Shown here: in pieces, positions 56,104 to 63,924 of the stretch
How positions within the stretch are numbered: position 1 is the stretch's first letter
Layout: the number at the start of each line of letters is the position of its first letter
Source: an uncultured Prevotellaceae bacterium
Lineage (GTDB): Bacteria > Bacteroidota > Bacteroidia > Bacteroidales > Bacteroidaceae
Assembly: GCA_947169245.1 (NCBI GenBank)
Contig: CAMVPA010000004.1
Location: forward strand, 47,478 to 111,477
DNA length: 64,000 nt
Direction: 5' to 3'
Made by a program: the position numbers and the translations under genes
The notes under the pieces: generated by a model
Databases searched by the model: none
The model's input: only the letters and a program-made list of their open reading frames with translations
What the model was told of the DNA's origin: nothing

Positions 56104-56511
56104 TCACTTCATTCGCCACCGTCCGTCGTGCTCCACCATAGGCACGACAATTTCTTCCTGCGTGCTGTCGCCGTATTCCAGAAGCAGGAACACCTGCATC
56201 AGGTGGAGTGTGGAGTCGGGACGGGCATTAGTGGTCTGCACGCTGCGGATGCCCCGATGAGCCGCCTGCTGTTGTGCCATGAACTGCTTATAACCCGAAA
56301 GCAACTGTTCACAGTAGTCAGCAGGCAGGCTGTCGGCGCCGGCCTTACCCTCCAAGAACTCTTTGTACTCGCCTGCCACAAGGTGGCGGTAGTAGCCCTC
56401 GGCTGCCAGCGATGCCAGCTCCTCGGGAGTAGCCTTGGCACAACCCATAAGGCCCATGAGCCCCATGAGGCCCATAAGCCTTATAGGTCTTATATGCCCC
56501 ATTCGCCTCAT
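56104..56511 (-). CDS. Small lipoprotein whose signal peptide is a DNA repeat
   Basis: 135 residues from the ATG at 56511 (GTG at 56512-56514 is less likely). The N-terminus [20 protein letters not shown], ending in a lipobox with Cys at about residue 24, is encoded by seven 9-bp units. The mature domain (LASLAAEGYYRHLVAGEYKEFLEG to EEIVVPMVEHDGRWRMK) has the outline of small Bacteroidetes lipoproteins with an NTF2-like fold. Start and der stop overlap (ATGA), so it depends on der translation. Function unknown. Confidence 0.78.
   Translation of the reverse strand: MRRMGHIRPIRLMGLMGLMGLMGCAKATPEELASLAAEGYYRHLVAGEYKEFLEGKAGADSLPADYCEQLLSGYKQFMAQQQAAHRGIRSVQTTNARPDSTLHLMQVFLLLEYGDSTQEEIVVPMVEHDGRWRMK
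56444..56506. repeat. Seven tandem 9-bp units (CCCATAAGG-like) inside a lipoprotein signal
   Basis: Units run CCCATAAGG, CCCATGAGC, CCCATGAGG, CCCATAAGC, CTTATAGGT, CTTATATGC, CCCATTCGC: exactly 63 bases, the same size as the block at 11981 but on the opposite coding strand. Confidence 0.9.
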
Positions 56512-57824
56512 CACTTCTGTCTGATAAAGATGTTGATGGGTGACCCCGTCAGTGTCCAGTTCTCGCGAATCTTGTTCTCCAAGAAGCGCTTGTAGGGTTC
56601 CTTAATGTACTGCGGCAGATTGGCGTAGAAGATAAAGGTGGGAATCTGCGTGTCGGGCACCTGCGACACATACTTGATCTTGATGTACTTACCCTTGATG
56701 GAGGGCGGCGGCGTGGCCTCGACGATGGGCAGCATCACCTCGTTGAGCTTCGACGTGCCAATCTTCGCCTTACGGTTCAGGTAGACCTCCTTCGCCGTCT
56801 CAAGCACCTTGAAGATACGCTGCTTCGTCAGCGCCGAGGCAAAGATGATGGGGAAGTCGCGGAACGGCGCCATGCGTTCGCGGATGGCATTCTCAAAGGT
56901 GTCGATGACCACCTGCGACTTCTCCTCGACGAGGTCCCACTTGTTCACCACCACGACCAAGCTCTTATTGTTCTTCTGGATGAGCTGGAAGATGTTCATG
57001 TCCTGTGCCTCGATGCCACGGGTAGCGTCGATCATGAGGATGCAGACATCGGAGTTCTCGATGGCGCGAATCGAGCGCATGACCGAGTAGAACTCCAGGT
57101 CTTCCGACACCTTGTTCTTACGGCGGATGCCGGCCGTGTCAACCAGATAGAAGTCGAAACCGAACTTATCGTAACGGGTATAGATACTATCACGTGTCGT
57201 ACCGGCAATGTCGGTGACGATGTGACGGTCCTCGCCGATGAAGGCATTGATAAGGCTCGACTTGCCGGCATTGGGACGACCCACCACAGCGAAGCGGGGA
57301 ATACCATCGTCGAGGTCGTCCCCGGACTTCTCGGGCAGCATCTCCAGCACCTTGTCCAGCAGGTCGCCCGTACCACTGCCTGTAGCAGCACTGATGCAGT
57401 AGGGATCGCCCAGGCCGAGCTTGTAGAAGTCATACTGCCCGTACAGGTCCTTGCCGTCGTCGGCCTTGTTGGCCACGAGCAGCGTGGGCAGCTTGGCACG
57501 GCGCAGGATCTGTGCCACGTCCATGTCCCAGTCGGTCACGCCGTTCTTGATGTCACAGAGAAACAGCACCAGGTCGGCCTCCTCAGTGGCGATGATCACC
57601 TGCTTACGAATCTCCTCCTCGAAGATGTCGTCGGAGTTCACCACCCAGCCGCCAGTGTCGACGACGGAGAACTCGCGTCCGTTCCATTCACACTTGCCGT
57701 ACTGGCGGTCACGCGTCGTACCGGCCTCGTCGCTCACAATGGCGTGACGAGTCTTGGTCAGACGGTTAAAAAGGGTCGACTTGCCCACGTTCGGGCGACC
57801 CACGATGGCTACTAAATTTCCCAT
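56511..57824 (-). CDS. der: GTPase Der (EngA)
   Basis: 437 residues. Two tandem G domains: first G1 [12 protein letters not shown] with NKAD, second [12 protein letters not shown] with NKWD, then a KH-like C-terminal domain ending IREN...[11 protein letters not shown]. Needed for large-subunit ribosome assembly. Downstream of era in the yceD-rpmF-fabH-era-der cluster. Confidence 0.97.
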   Translation of the reverse strand: MGNLVAIVGRPNVGKSTLFNRLTKTRHAIVSDEAGTTRDRQYGKCEWNGREFSVVDTGGWVVNSDDIFEEEIRKQVIIATEEADLVLFLCDIKNGVTDWDMDVAQILRRAKLPTLLVANKADDGKDLYGQYDFYKLGLGDPYCISAATGSGTGDLLDKVLEMLPEKSGDDLDDGIPRFAVVGRPNAGKSSLINAFIGEDRHIVTDIAGTTRDSIYTRYDKFGFDFYLVDTAGIRRKNKVSEDLEFYSVMRSIRAIENSDVCILMIDATRGIEAQDMNIFQLIQKNNKSLVVVVNKWDLVEEKSQVVIDTFENAIRERMAPFRDFPIIFASALTKQRIFKVLETAKEVYLNRKAKIGTSKLNEVMLPIVEATPPPSIKGKYIKIKYVSQVPDTQIPTFIFYANLPQYIKEPYKRFLENKIRENWTLTGSPINIFIRQK

Positions 57825-57905
57825 ATCAATTACAATTTGGGTGCAAAGTTACGAAAAAAAATCCGAAACGACGATGCGTTTCGGAATAAAAGACGGAAAT
57901 GGAGC

Positions 57906-58826
57906 CTATTCCGGGTTATAGCCGAAGTTGTCGAGTTCCTTCTTCGACGAGCGCCAGTCCTTGTCGACCTTGACGAAAATCTCAAGATAGATGTGCTTGT
58001 CGAAGAACTTCTCCAGCGTCTTGCGGGCCTCGGTGGAGACTTTCTTGAGGGCTATGCCCTGGTGGCCGATGATGATACCCTTCTGGGTGTCGCGCTCCAC
58101 GTAGATGACGGCATTGATATGTATCTTCCGGTCGTCCTCCTTGAAGCGCTCAACAACGACCTCGACGGAATAAGGTATCTCCTTGTCGTAGTAGAGAAGT
58201 ATCTTCTCGCGGATAATCTCAGAGACGAAGAAGCGCGCGGGCTTGTCCGTCAACTGGTCCTTGTCGAAGAAGGCGGGACTCTCGGGCAACAGCTCCTGAA
58301 TGCGCTTGAGCAGTATGTCGACACCGAACTTGTTCTTCGCCGAGATGGGCAGGATCTCCGCGTTGGGCAGCAGCGTGTGCCACTTTTCGACGATTGCTGT
58401 AAGCAATTGTTGACTCCCATTAGCCCCATTAGCCCCATTGGCCCCATTGGACAACTCATCTATCTTATTGATGAGCAAGATGACGGGTATCGTCATCTTC
58501 TGCACCTTCTGCAGGAAGTCCATGTTCTTCTCGGGATTCTCCACCACGTCGGTGACGTAGAGCAGCACGTCGGCATCCTTAAGGGCCGACTCCGAAAACG
58601 CCAGCATCGACTCCTGCAGCTTGTAGTTGGGCTTCAGCACACCGGGGGTGTCCGAGAACACAATCTGCATGTCGGGCGTGTTGACGATGCCCATGATACG
58701 GTGGCGCGTGGTCTGCGCCTTGAAGGTGGCAATAGAAATACGCTCACCAACCAGCTGGTTCATGAGCGTACTTTTACCTACATTAGGATTGCCAACGATG
58801 TTTACAAATCCTGCTTTATGAGTCAT
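57906..58826 (-). CDS. era: GTPase Era with a repeat insertion after the NKxD motif
   Basis: 306 residues. G1 [15 protein letters not shown]3 DTPGV, G4 NKID at 120-123, then a KH domain with GHQGIALKKVSTEARKTLE. It binds 16S rRNA and acts in 30S assembly. Immediately after NKID come about 13 residues (SNGANGANGANGS, about 126-138) that are absent from the usual loop and are encoded by four 9-bp units at 58416-58451. Confidence 0.96.
   Translation of the reverse strand: MTHKAGFVNIVGNPNVGKSTLMNQLVGERISIATFKAQTTRHRIMGIVNTPDMQIVFSDTPGVLKPNYKLQESMLAFSESALKDADVLLYVTDVVENPEKNMDFLQKVQKMTIPVILLINKIDELSNGANGANGANGSQQLLTAIVEKWHTLLPNAEILPISAKNKFGVDILLKRIQELLPESPAFFDKDQLTDKPARFFVSEIIREKILLYYDKEIPYSVEVVVERFKEDDRKIHINAVIYVERDTQKGIIIGHQGIALKKVSTEARKTLEKFFDKHIYLEIFVKVDKDWRSSKKELDNFGYNPE
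58416..58451. repeat. Four 9-bp units inserted in era
   Basis: CCCATTAGC twice, then CCCATTGGC and CCCATTGGA, encoding NGA triplets on the minus strand. Confidence 0.92.
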
Positions 58827-58850
58827 TTCTCACTTCTCATTACCCATTTC

Positions 58851-59861
58851 TCATTTGGCGCTCGCGCCGTCGTACGCCCACCTGTAATAGCTGGCACCAT
58901 GGACGAAGCCGGCACCGAAGGCGGTGAACAGCATGTTGTCACCTTTCTTCAGACGGTGCTCGTTCTCCCAGATAGCCAGGGGGATGGTGGCAGCAGACGT
59001 ATTGCCGAAATGCTCGATGTTGACAATCACCTGATCCATTGAGACATCCAAGCGCTTGGCCACGGCCTCGATGATGCGCATGTTGGCCTGATGGGGGATG
59101 ACCCACTGGATGCTGTCCTTGTCCAGACCGTTGCGCTCAGCGATGAGGGCGCAGTCGTCGCTCATGTTGGTCACTGCATAGCGGAACACCGTGCGACCCT
59201 CCTGATAGAGGTAGTGCAGACGGTGGTCGACAGTGAAGTGACTCGGCGGACAGACAGAACCACCTGCCTTCATGTGCAGGAAGGGCAGACCCTTGCCGTC
59301 GCAGCGGAAGTAGCTGTCGCGACAGCCGTATCCTTCCTCTTCAGAGGCCTCCACCAGCACGGCGGCGGCACCGTCGCCGAAGAGCGGACAGGTCTGACGG
59401 TCTTTGTAGTCAACTATCGACGACATCTTGTCGGCGCCGATGACGATAATCTTCTTCATACGACCGCTCTCAATCATCATCGCAGCCTGATCGAGCGAAT
59501 AGAGGAATCCACAACAAGCAGCCCAGAAGTCGAACGCATAGGCGTTCTTCAGCCCGAGCTTACCCAGCACGATGCTGGCTGTGGAGGGGAATTTGTAATC
59601 AGCGGTTGAGGTGGTGACGATGAGGGCATCAATGGTGTCGGGGTCTACGCCCGTCTTCTGCAGCAGCTGCTTGGCGGCCTTGCGGGCCATGTAGCTGGTG
59701 CCGAGACCTTCCTCGGTGAGGATGCGGCGCTCCTTGATGCCTACTCGCGTCATAATCCACTCGTCGTTGGTGTCTACCATGCGCGACAGTTCCTCGTTCG
59801 TGAGGACATAGTCAGGCACATAGCCACCGACGCCGGTGATTATCGCGCTTATCTTACCCAT
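58851..59861 (-). CDS. fabH: 3-oxoacyl-ACP synthase III
   Basis: 336 residues. Condenses acyl-CoA with malonyl-ACP to start fatty acid synthesis. The catalytic Cys is in AACCGFLYSLDQA near residue 113, the His in WVIPHQANMRII and the Asn in NIEHFGNTSAATIP. Sits between rpmF and era, the common order in this phylum. Confidence 0.96.
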   Translation of the reverse strand: MGKISAIITGVGGYVPDYVLTNEELSRMVDTNDEWIMTRVGIKERRILTEEGLGTSYMARKAAKQLLQKTGVDPDTIDALIVTTSTADYKFPSTASIVLGKLGLKNAYAFDFWAACCGFLYSLDQAAMMIESGRMKKIIVIGADKMSSIVDYKDRQTCPLFGDGAAAVLVEASEEEGYGCRDSYFRCDGKGLPFLHMKAGGSVCPPSHFTVDHRLHYLYQEGRTVFRYAVTNMSDDCALIAERNGLDKDSIQWVIPHQANMRIIEAVAKRLDVSMDQVIVNIEHFGNTSAATIPLAIWENEHRLKKGDNMLFTAFGAGFVHGASYYRWAYDGASAK

Positions 59862-59863
59862 TC

Positions 59864-60055
59864 TTATTCAGCTACTTCGTCTTCCTTCTTGATAGCAACC
59901 TTACCACGGTAGTAACCACAGGTAGGGCATACGGTGTGGTAAACATAGTAAGCGCCACAGTTAGGGCATACTGCGAGTGTAGGTGCTACAGCCTTGTCGT
60001 GAGTACGACGCTTGGCCTGACGAGTGCTTGACTGTCTTCTTTTAGGATGTGCCAT
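59864..60055 (-). CDS. rpmF: 50S ribosomal protein L32
   Basis: 63 residues. N-terminus MAHPKRRQSSTRQAKRRTHD and a zinc ribbon with CPNCGAYY and CPTCGYY are diagnostic. fabH starts 2 bases after its stop. Confidence 0.97.
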   Translation of the reverse strand: MAHPKRRQSSTRQAKRRTHDKAVAPTLAVCPNCGAYYVYHTVCPTCGYYRGKVAIKKEDEVAE

Positions 60056-60067
60056 AATTCTATTAAT

Positions 60068-60589
60068 TTAATGTTTTAATTTTAATAATGCATCCCATCG
60101 GGGGTCTGTTGCGGGGCTGGACTCCTCATCACCGCTTCGGTCGGCTGACAGTTCTTCCAGAACTTGCGTCATAGCAGGGTTACACTTACCAGGTGCATGC
60201 ACATGCTGGATGGGTATGGCCAACGCAATAAACTCATAGATGAACCACGACATGTCGAGTATTCCTTCGTCCTCGTCAATTATCACGGTATCATCTTCCT
60301 CACGGGCTGTGCAACCCAGTTTTACGACCAGACGGTTGTCAGTCTCTATGGGCTGCTCCATCAGGTCGAGACAACGGTCGCACGGTATGTCTACGATACC
60401 GACGGTGTGGAACTGGAGTTCAAAAAAGCCGGATGCCTTGCGTATAGACACCGACACATGCAATACTCCGCTCTGCACGTCCGTCTCGTCAAGAGCGTCG
60501 AAGTAGTCCTTGTCGAGGTCGAACTCCAGCTTTGTCAGCTCATCCGTCAGCCCTTTCAGGTCTATCTTAAACTGCTCTAAACTACTCAT
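60068..60589 (-). CDS. yceD: DUF177 (YceD) protein
   Basis: 173 residues from the ATG at 60589; a TTG at 60610 overlaps the promoter. Conserved features: SGFFELQFHTVGIVDIPCDRCLD, with the CxRC site, an acidic DEDEGILDM segment, and the C-terminal RWDALLKLK. DUF177 proteins are linked to 23S rRNA and L32 expression in bacteria and plastids. Precedes rpmF by 12 bases. Confidence 0.92.
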   Translation of the reverse strand: MSSLEQFKIDLKGLTDELTKLEFDLDKDYFDALDETDVQSGVLHVSVSIRKASGFFELQFHTVGIVDIPCDRCLDLMEQPIETDNRLVVKLGCTAREEDDTVIIDEDEGILDMSWFIYEFIALAIPIQHVHAPGKCNPAMTQVLEELSADRSGDEESSPATDPRWDALLKLKH

Positions 60590-60607
60590 ATACACACTTT
60601 TGGGCTG

Positions 60608-60639
60608 CAAAGGTACGAAGATTTGAGGAAATAGCCAAA
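60608..60639 (-). promoter_or_regulatory. Canonical promoter for yceD-rpmF-fabH-era-der
   Basis: Minus-strand TTTG (60636-60639), 20-bp spacer, TACCTTTG (60608-60615). Confidence 0.85.
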
Positions 60640-60655
60640 TATTTCCCCTGTTTTT

Positions 60656-61771
60656 TTACTTTTTCAACTCGATGCGGAACGTTGTGCCCTTACCGACCTC
60701 GGACGATTTGACGTAGATGCGGCCATGGTGATACTCCTCCACAATGCGGCGGGCCAGCGACAGGCCAAGCCCCCACCCACGCTTCTTCGTGGTGAAACCG
60801 GGGGTAAAGACGCTGCCCACATCTTTCTTGCGGATGCCCTTGCCGTTGTCGGCCACCTCGATGGCCACCTGCTCGCCAGAGTCAAACAGCGTCAGGTCAA
60901 TACGTCCCAACCCTTCCATGGCGTCGACGGCGTTCTTGCAGAGGTTCTCGATGACCCATTCGAAGAGCGAGGCGTTCATCTTCACCTGCACGTCGTGGTC
61001 GGGGAAGTGACGCAGTATCTCCACCTTCTTCGACGTCCGGCGGTCCATATAGTCGATGACATGCTCCAGCACATCGTTCATCGACGACGTCACAGGTTCC
61101 GGCAGCGAGCCGATCTTCGAGAAACGCTCGGCTATCAGCTCCAGACGCTTCACGTCCTTGTCCATCTCGGGTATCAGCTCGTCCTGCGGGTAGTTCTCCT
61201 TCAGTATCTCCACCCATGCCATGAGGCTGGAGATGGGCGTACCCAACTGGTGGGCCGTCTCCTTTGACAGGCCTACCCACACCTTGTTCTGCTCGGCCTT
61301 CTTCGACGACAGCAGTGCGAAGATGGCCACAACGACGAAGATCATCACAATGCCCAGCTGCACGTAGGGCCATGCCTGCAGGCGTTTCAGCATGATCGAC
61401 TCGTCGTAGCACACAATCTGGGAGTCCACGCGGATGGTGTCGCCCGACTGCTGCATCCTCCGGGCATAGTCGGCCAGATGGAGTGTGTCGCTGATGTTAC
61501 GGTAGTCGTCGATGCCGCCTTCACTGTTCACCACGATGACAGGGATGGTGTTGTTACCCTTCATCACATCGAGTATCAGGGCCACGTCCGTCGTCTCGTC
61601 GGCATTGTTCAGGGCATGCAGTGCCTGTGCCCACACCTCCATGCGGTTGCGCTCCTCCTTCGAGAGGTCGCGCACCAGGAAGTGCGATATCAGCAGCGAT
61701 GCCACGGCTATCACCGCGGCAGCCACCACCAACAGGATTTTCACCTGACGAATACGGTCTGTCCACTGCAT
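60656..61771 (-). CDS. Sensor histidine kinase
   Basis: 371 residues. Two membrane helices (about 10-32 and 135-160) enclose a periplasmic region of about 100 residues. The cytoplasmic part has an H-box LSKETAHQLGTPISSL (His near residue 179), N-box NLCKNAVDAMEG, G1 VADNGKGI and G2 GWGLGLSLARRI. No response regulator gene lies nearby, so it is an orphan in this window. Signal unknown. Confidence 0.92.
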   Translation of the reverse strand: MQWTDRIRQVKILLVVAAAVIAVASLLISHFLVRDLSKEERNRMEVWAQALHALNNADETTDVALILDVMKGNNTIPVIVVNSEGGIDDYRNISDTLHLADYARRMQQSGDTIRVDSQIVCYDESIMLKRLQAWPYVQLGIVMIFVVVAIFALLSSKKAEQNKVWVGLSKETAHQLGTPISSLMAWVEILKENYPQDELIPEMDKDVKRLELIAERFSKIGSLPEPVTSSMNDVLEHVIDYMDRRTSKKVEILRHFPDHDVQVKMNASLFEWVIENLCKNAVDAMEGLGRIDLTLFDSGEQVAIEVADNGKGIRKKDVGSVFTPGFTTKKRGWGLGLSLARRIVEEYHHGRIYVKSSEVGKGTTFRIELKK

Positions 61772-61949
61772 ACCTTAATATAACGCATAAAAACTAAAAT
61801 TATTGTCAGCTGACTAATTTCGCTCAAGGCTCCACAGCTTTCGCTTATTGTCTTACTATAGAAACAGAAAAGTACCCACACGTCCCACACCTCCCACACC
61901 TAATATTTTTGTACAATACCGTTGAATTCTCCCGAGAATTGCGTGCTGC

Positions 61950-62032
61950 GGGGCCGCCGCAGAACTCCCAGGGGCCGCCGCAGAACTCCCAGGGGCCGCC
62001 GCAGAACTCCCAGGGGCCCCGCAGAACTCTCA
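61950..62032. repeat. GC-rich 21-bp tandem repeat (four copies)
   Basis: Units at 61950, 61971 and 61992 are identical, each GGGGCCGCCGC then AGAACTCCCA. The unit at 62013 has lost one base and changed another; a partial fifth starts at 62033. Open frames on both strands run through it and are considered artefacts. Confidence 0.92.
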
Positions 62033-62075
62033 GGGGCCGCCGTAGATTTGTCCCACGGCCTGGGACGAAAATGTG

Positions 62076-62162
62076 GTGTCGGTCAAGGAGGCTAAGACGG
62101 GCTGCGCAGTCCTTAAGTGCGACCAAGGGTGTGACCTACAGGTGCGACTGGAGTCCTAAAAT
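62076..62162. repeat. 87-bp direct repeat, left copy
   Basis: Matches 63838-63924 over 87 bases with one mismatch (A versus G). It contains a near-palindrome GGGCTGCGCAGTCC and repeated GTGCGAC motifs. It lies inside the MITE-like element. Confidence 0.93.
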
Positions 62163-62227
62163 GCATACTGATAATCAGCGACTTAAGTGTCGGGTGTGGG
62201 ACGTGTGGGTACTTTTCGGCTATTCGT

Positions 62228-62252
62228 AAAAAACTCACAGCCCCCCTGTGAG
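62228..62252 (-). terminator. Rho-independent terminator for the DUF4143 ATPase gene
   Basis: CTCACAG pairs with CTGTGAG (7-bp perfect stem, 5-base loop), followed on the minus strand by TTTTTT. Confidence 0.8.
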
Positions 62253-62388
62253 CGCACAAATAAGAAGTCCACATCACAGTGAACTCCTATTTTTTACACA
62301 AAAAGCGCTCGGCTCTGCCGCTACCGGAGGGACGCAAGAAGGTTTAGCTCGACGGCCCGAAGGGGAAAGTCAACCATCCCTTTTGTGT

Positions 62389-63717
62389 TCATTTCTTTAT
62401 GAGTGTCATCCATTTATTCAGCCATCCTGCCAATGGGGCTGGACTGCTTAGGAGACCACTATTGGCTTGGAGGTTCAACATAGAGAAACGCATGCGATAA
62501 CGGGGACTGTATGCCTTGAAATAGACAGAGAGGCTATTACCACTGATATTCTCTTCGGCCTTGACCTCCACGGGGATAATCTCATCATCCCACTGTATGA
62601 CGAACTCCACTTCCGCTGTTCCTGGTGATGTCCAATAATATGGCTTCTGGTCATCCATAAAAGGCATGATGGACTGCAGAACGGCATTTTCGGCCATGGC
62701 CCCCTTGATCTCCGTATAGTTGGCGATGGGGTCTGTGACAACGGTTGCAGGCAGATGAGCCAGACGGCGGAGCAGGCCACAGTCACAGGCATAAACCTTA
62801 AAGGCATTCGTTTCCTCGTATGCAGACAATGGCATGCCAGGCTTACTGATACTGAAGATACGATAGATCATTCCGGCATCCTCTAACCACATCAGGGCAT
62901 CTTCATAGTCCTTCGAGCGAGCACCACTCTTGATGACCCTATATATAAACTTACGATTCTCCTTCGACAACTGGGCTGGCAATGAGTGCCAGATGGCATG
63001 AATACGGGGAATTTCGCGAGGCTCGGCATATTTGGCAAAGTCCAGTTCGTAGAGGTCGAGAATGCCCTGAAGTGCAGATTCCACCTCACCAACACCTCTG
63101 TCTTCAAGCAGTGCCACAATGGCTTCCGGCATACCCCCAGACACCTGATAGCGTCGGTACTCCGTGCGCAACTTATTCATGATGATTTCGGGCAGATGAC
63201 GGATTTCATCCAAAGATTCTATATATTCGTATGTGCGCACATCGCTGGCACGAAGGAATTCACGGAAGGTGACGGGGAACATGTTGATGATCTTCACATT
63301 TCCTACAGGCACCGTCATCTTGCGCTTCTTGACTGCTACCCCCAATAGCGAGCCTGCGGCAATGATATGATACTGAGGTGCTTCTTCGCGAAAGTATTTC
63401 AGACTGTTCAGCGCTTCTTCGCACTCTTGTATCTCGTCGAAGATTATTAATGTCTCGCCTGCTACAATCGGCTGGTCGCAGTAGAGCGTCAATTCTTTGA
63501 TGAGTCGCTGAGGGTCCTTGGACACCTGAAACACCGACTTCAATTCGGGATGTCGGTCGAAATCAAACTTGACATAATATTTGAAACACTCTTTGCCGAA
63601 TGTCTCCATCGCCCACGTCTTGCCTATCTGACGGGCACCTTTCAGTAGGATAGGCTTTCTATTGGGAGCCTCTTTCCATGCCTTAAACTGATTGATAATG
63701 TCTCTTTCTATTCTCAT
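62389..63717 (-). CDS. AAA+ ATPase with DUF4143 domain
   Basis: 442 residues. Walker A in LLKGARQIGKTWAMETF (about residues 24-40), Walker B LIIFDEIQECEEAL, sensor 1 IIAAGSLLG. The C-terminal DUF4143 domain ends in a PD-(D/E)xK-like pattern, VEFVIQWDDEIIPVEVKAEE (near residue 375). These ATPases are numerous and scattered in Bacteroidetes genomes; their role is not established, though a nuclease-like tail and patchy distribution suggest mobile or conflict-related genes. The gene and its leader and terminator lie between two 87-bp direct repeats. Confidence 0.92.
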   Translation of the reverse strand: MRIERDIINQFKAWKEAPNRKPILLKGARQIGKTWAMETFGKECFKYYVKFDFDRHPELKSVFQVSKDPQRLIKELTLYCDQPIVAGETLIIFDEIQECEEALNSLKYFREEAPQYHIIAAGSLLGVAVKKRKMTVPVGNVKIINMFPVTFREFLRASDVRTYEYIESLDEIRHLPEIIMNKLRTEYRRYQVSGGMPEAIVALLEDRGVGEVESALQGILDLYELDFAKYAEPREIPRIHAIWHSLPAQLSKENRKFIYRVIKSGARSKDYEDALMWLEDAGMIYRIFSISKPGMPLSAYEETNAFKVYACDCGLLRRLAHLPATVVTDPIANYTEIKGAMAENAVLQSIMPFMDDQKPYYWTSPGTAEVEFVIQWDDEIIPVEVKAEENISGNSLSVYFKAYSPRYRMRFSMLNLQANSGLLSSPAPLAGWLNKWMTLIKK

Positions 63718-63726
63718 GTCTTACAT

Positions 63727-63775
63727 CCGAAAGTTGGATTTTGTGTAAGTTTTCTACACTTTCCCTAACTTTCGG
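63727..63775 (-). promoter_or_regulatory. 5' leader stem-loop upstream of the DUF4143 gene
   Basis: CCGAAAGTT (63727-63735) pairs with AACTTTCGG (63767-63775), and GTGTA/TACAC pairs inside it (63743-63747, 63755-63759). With a start near 63773 this would be nearly the whole leader, ending 10 bases before the ATG. Confidence 0.55.
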
Positions 63776-63778
63776 GTG

Positions 63779-63786
63779 CAAAGATA
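63779..63786 (-). promoter_or_regulatory. -7 box for the DUF4143 gene
   Basis: Minus-strand TATCTTTG. No well-placed TTTG -33 box was found. Confidence 0.6.
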
Positions 63787-63837
63787 CGATAATTTTCCGA
63801 ATAATGCTACGATTATACGTTTTTTCTTCCTTTATCC

Positions 63838-63924
63838 GTGTCGGTCAAGGAGGCTAAGGCGGGCTGCGCAGTCCTTAAGTGCGACCAAGGGTGTGACCTA
63901 CAGGTGCGACTGGAGTCCTAAAAT
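63838..63924. repeat. 87-bp direct repeat, right copy
   Basis: Same orientation as the left copy at 62076-62162. The flanks differ, so the shared unit is the 87 bases only. Confidence 0.93.

Larger units (their letters stand above)
61867..62217. mobile_element. MITE-like element with 25-bp perfect terminal inverted repeats
   Basis: The 25 bases at 61867-61891 (starting GAAAAGTACCCACACG) are the exact inverse of 62193-62217. The 301 bases between hold a GC-rich 21-bp tandem repeat, a palindrome (AATTCTC/GAGAATT near 61926) and one 87-bp repeat copy, and no credible gene. No transposase or clear target duplication was found. The remaining non-coding sequence of 61772-62388 is unremarkable apart from the hairpin at 62228-62252. 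Confidence 0.55.

Noticed and set aside
57837..59042. A 401-codon open frame opposite era
   Set aside because: era has G1-G4 motifs on the minus strand; this frame merely passes through the 9-bp repeats and codon-biased DNA.
61845..62229. Overlapping short open frames on both strands through the 21-bp tandem repeat
   Set aside because: A repeat length divisible by three keeps frames open automatically; the products (GPPQNSQ repeats) have no start context or promoter and end in the MITE-like region.
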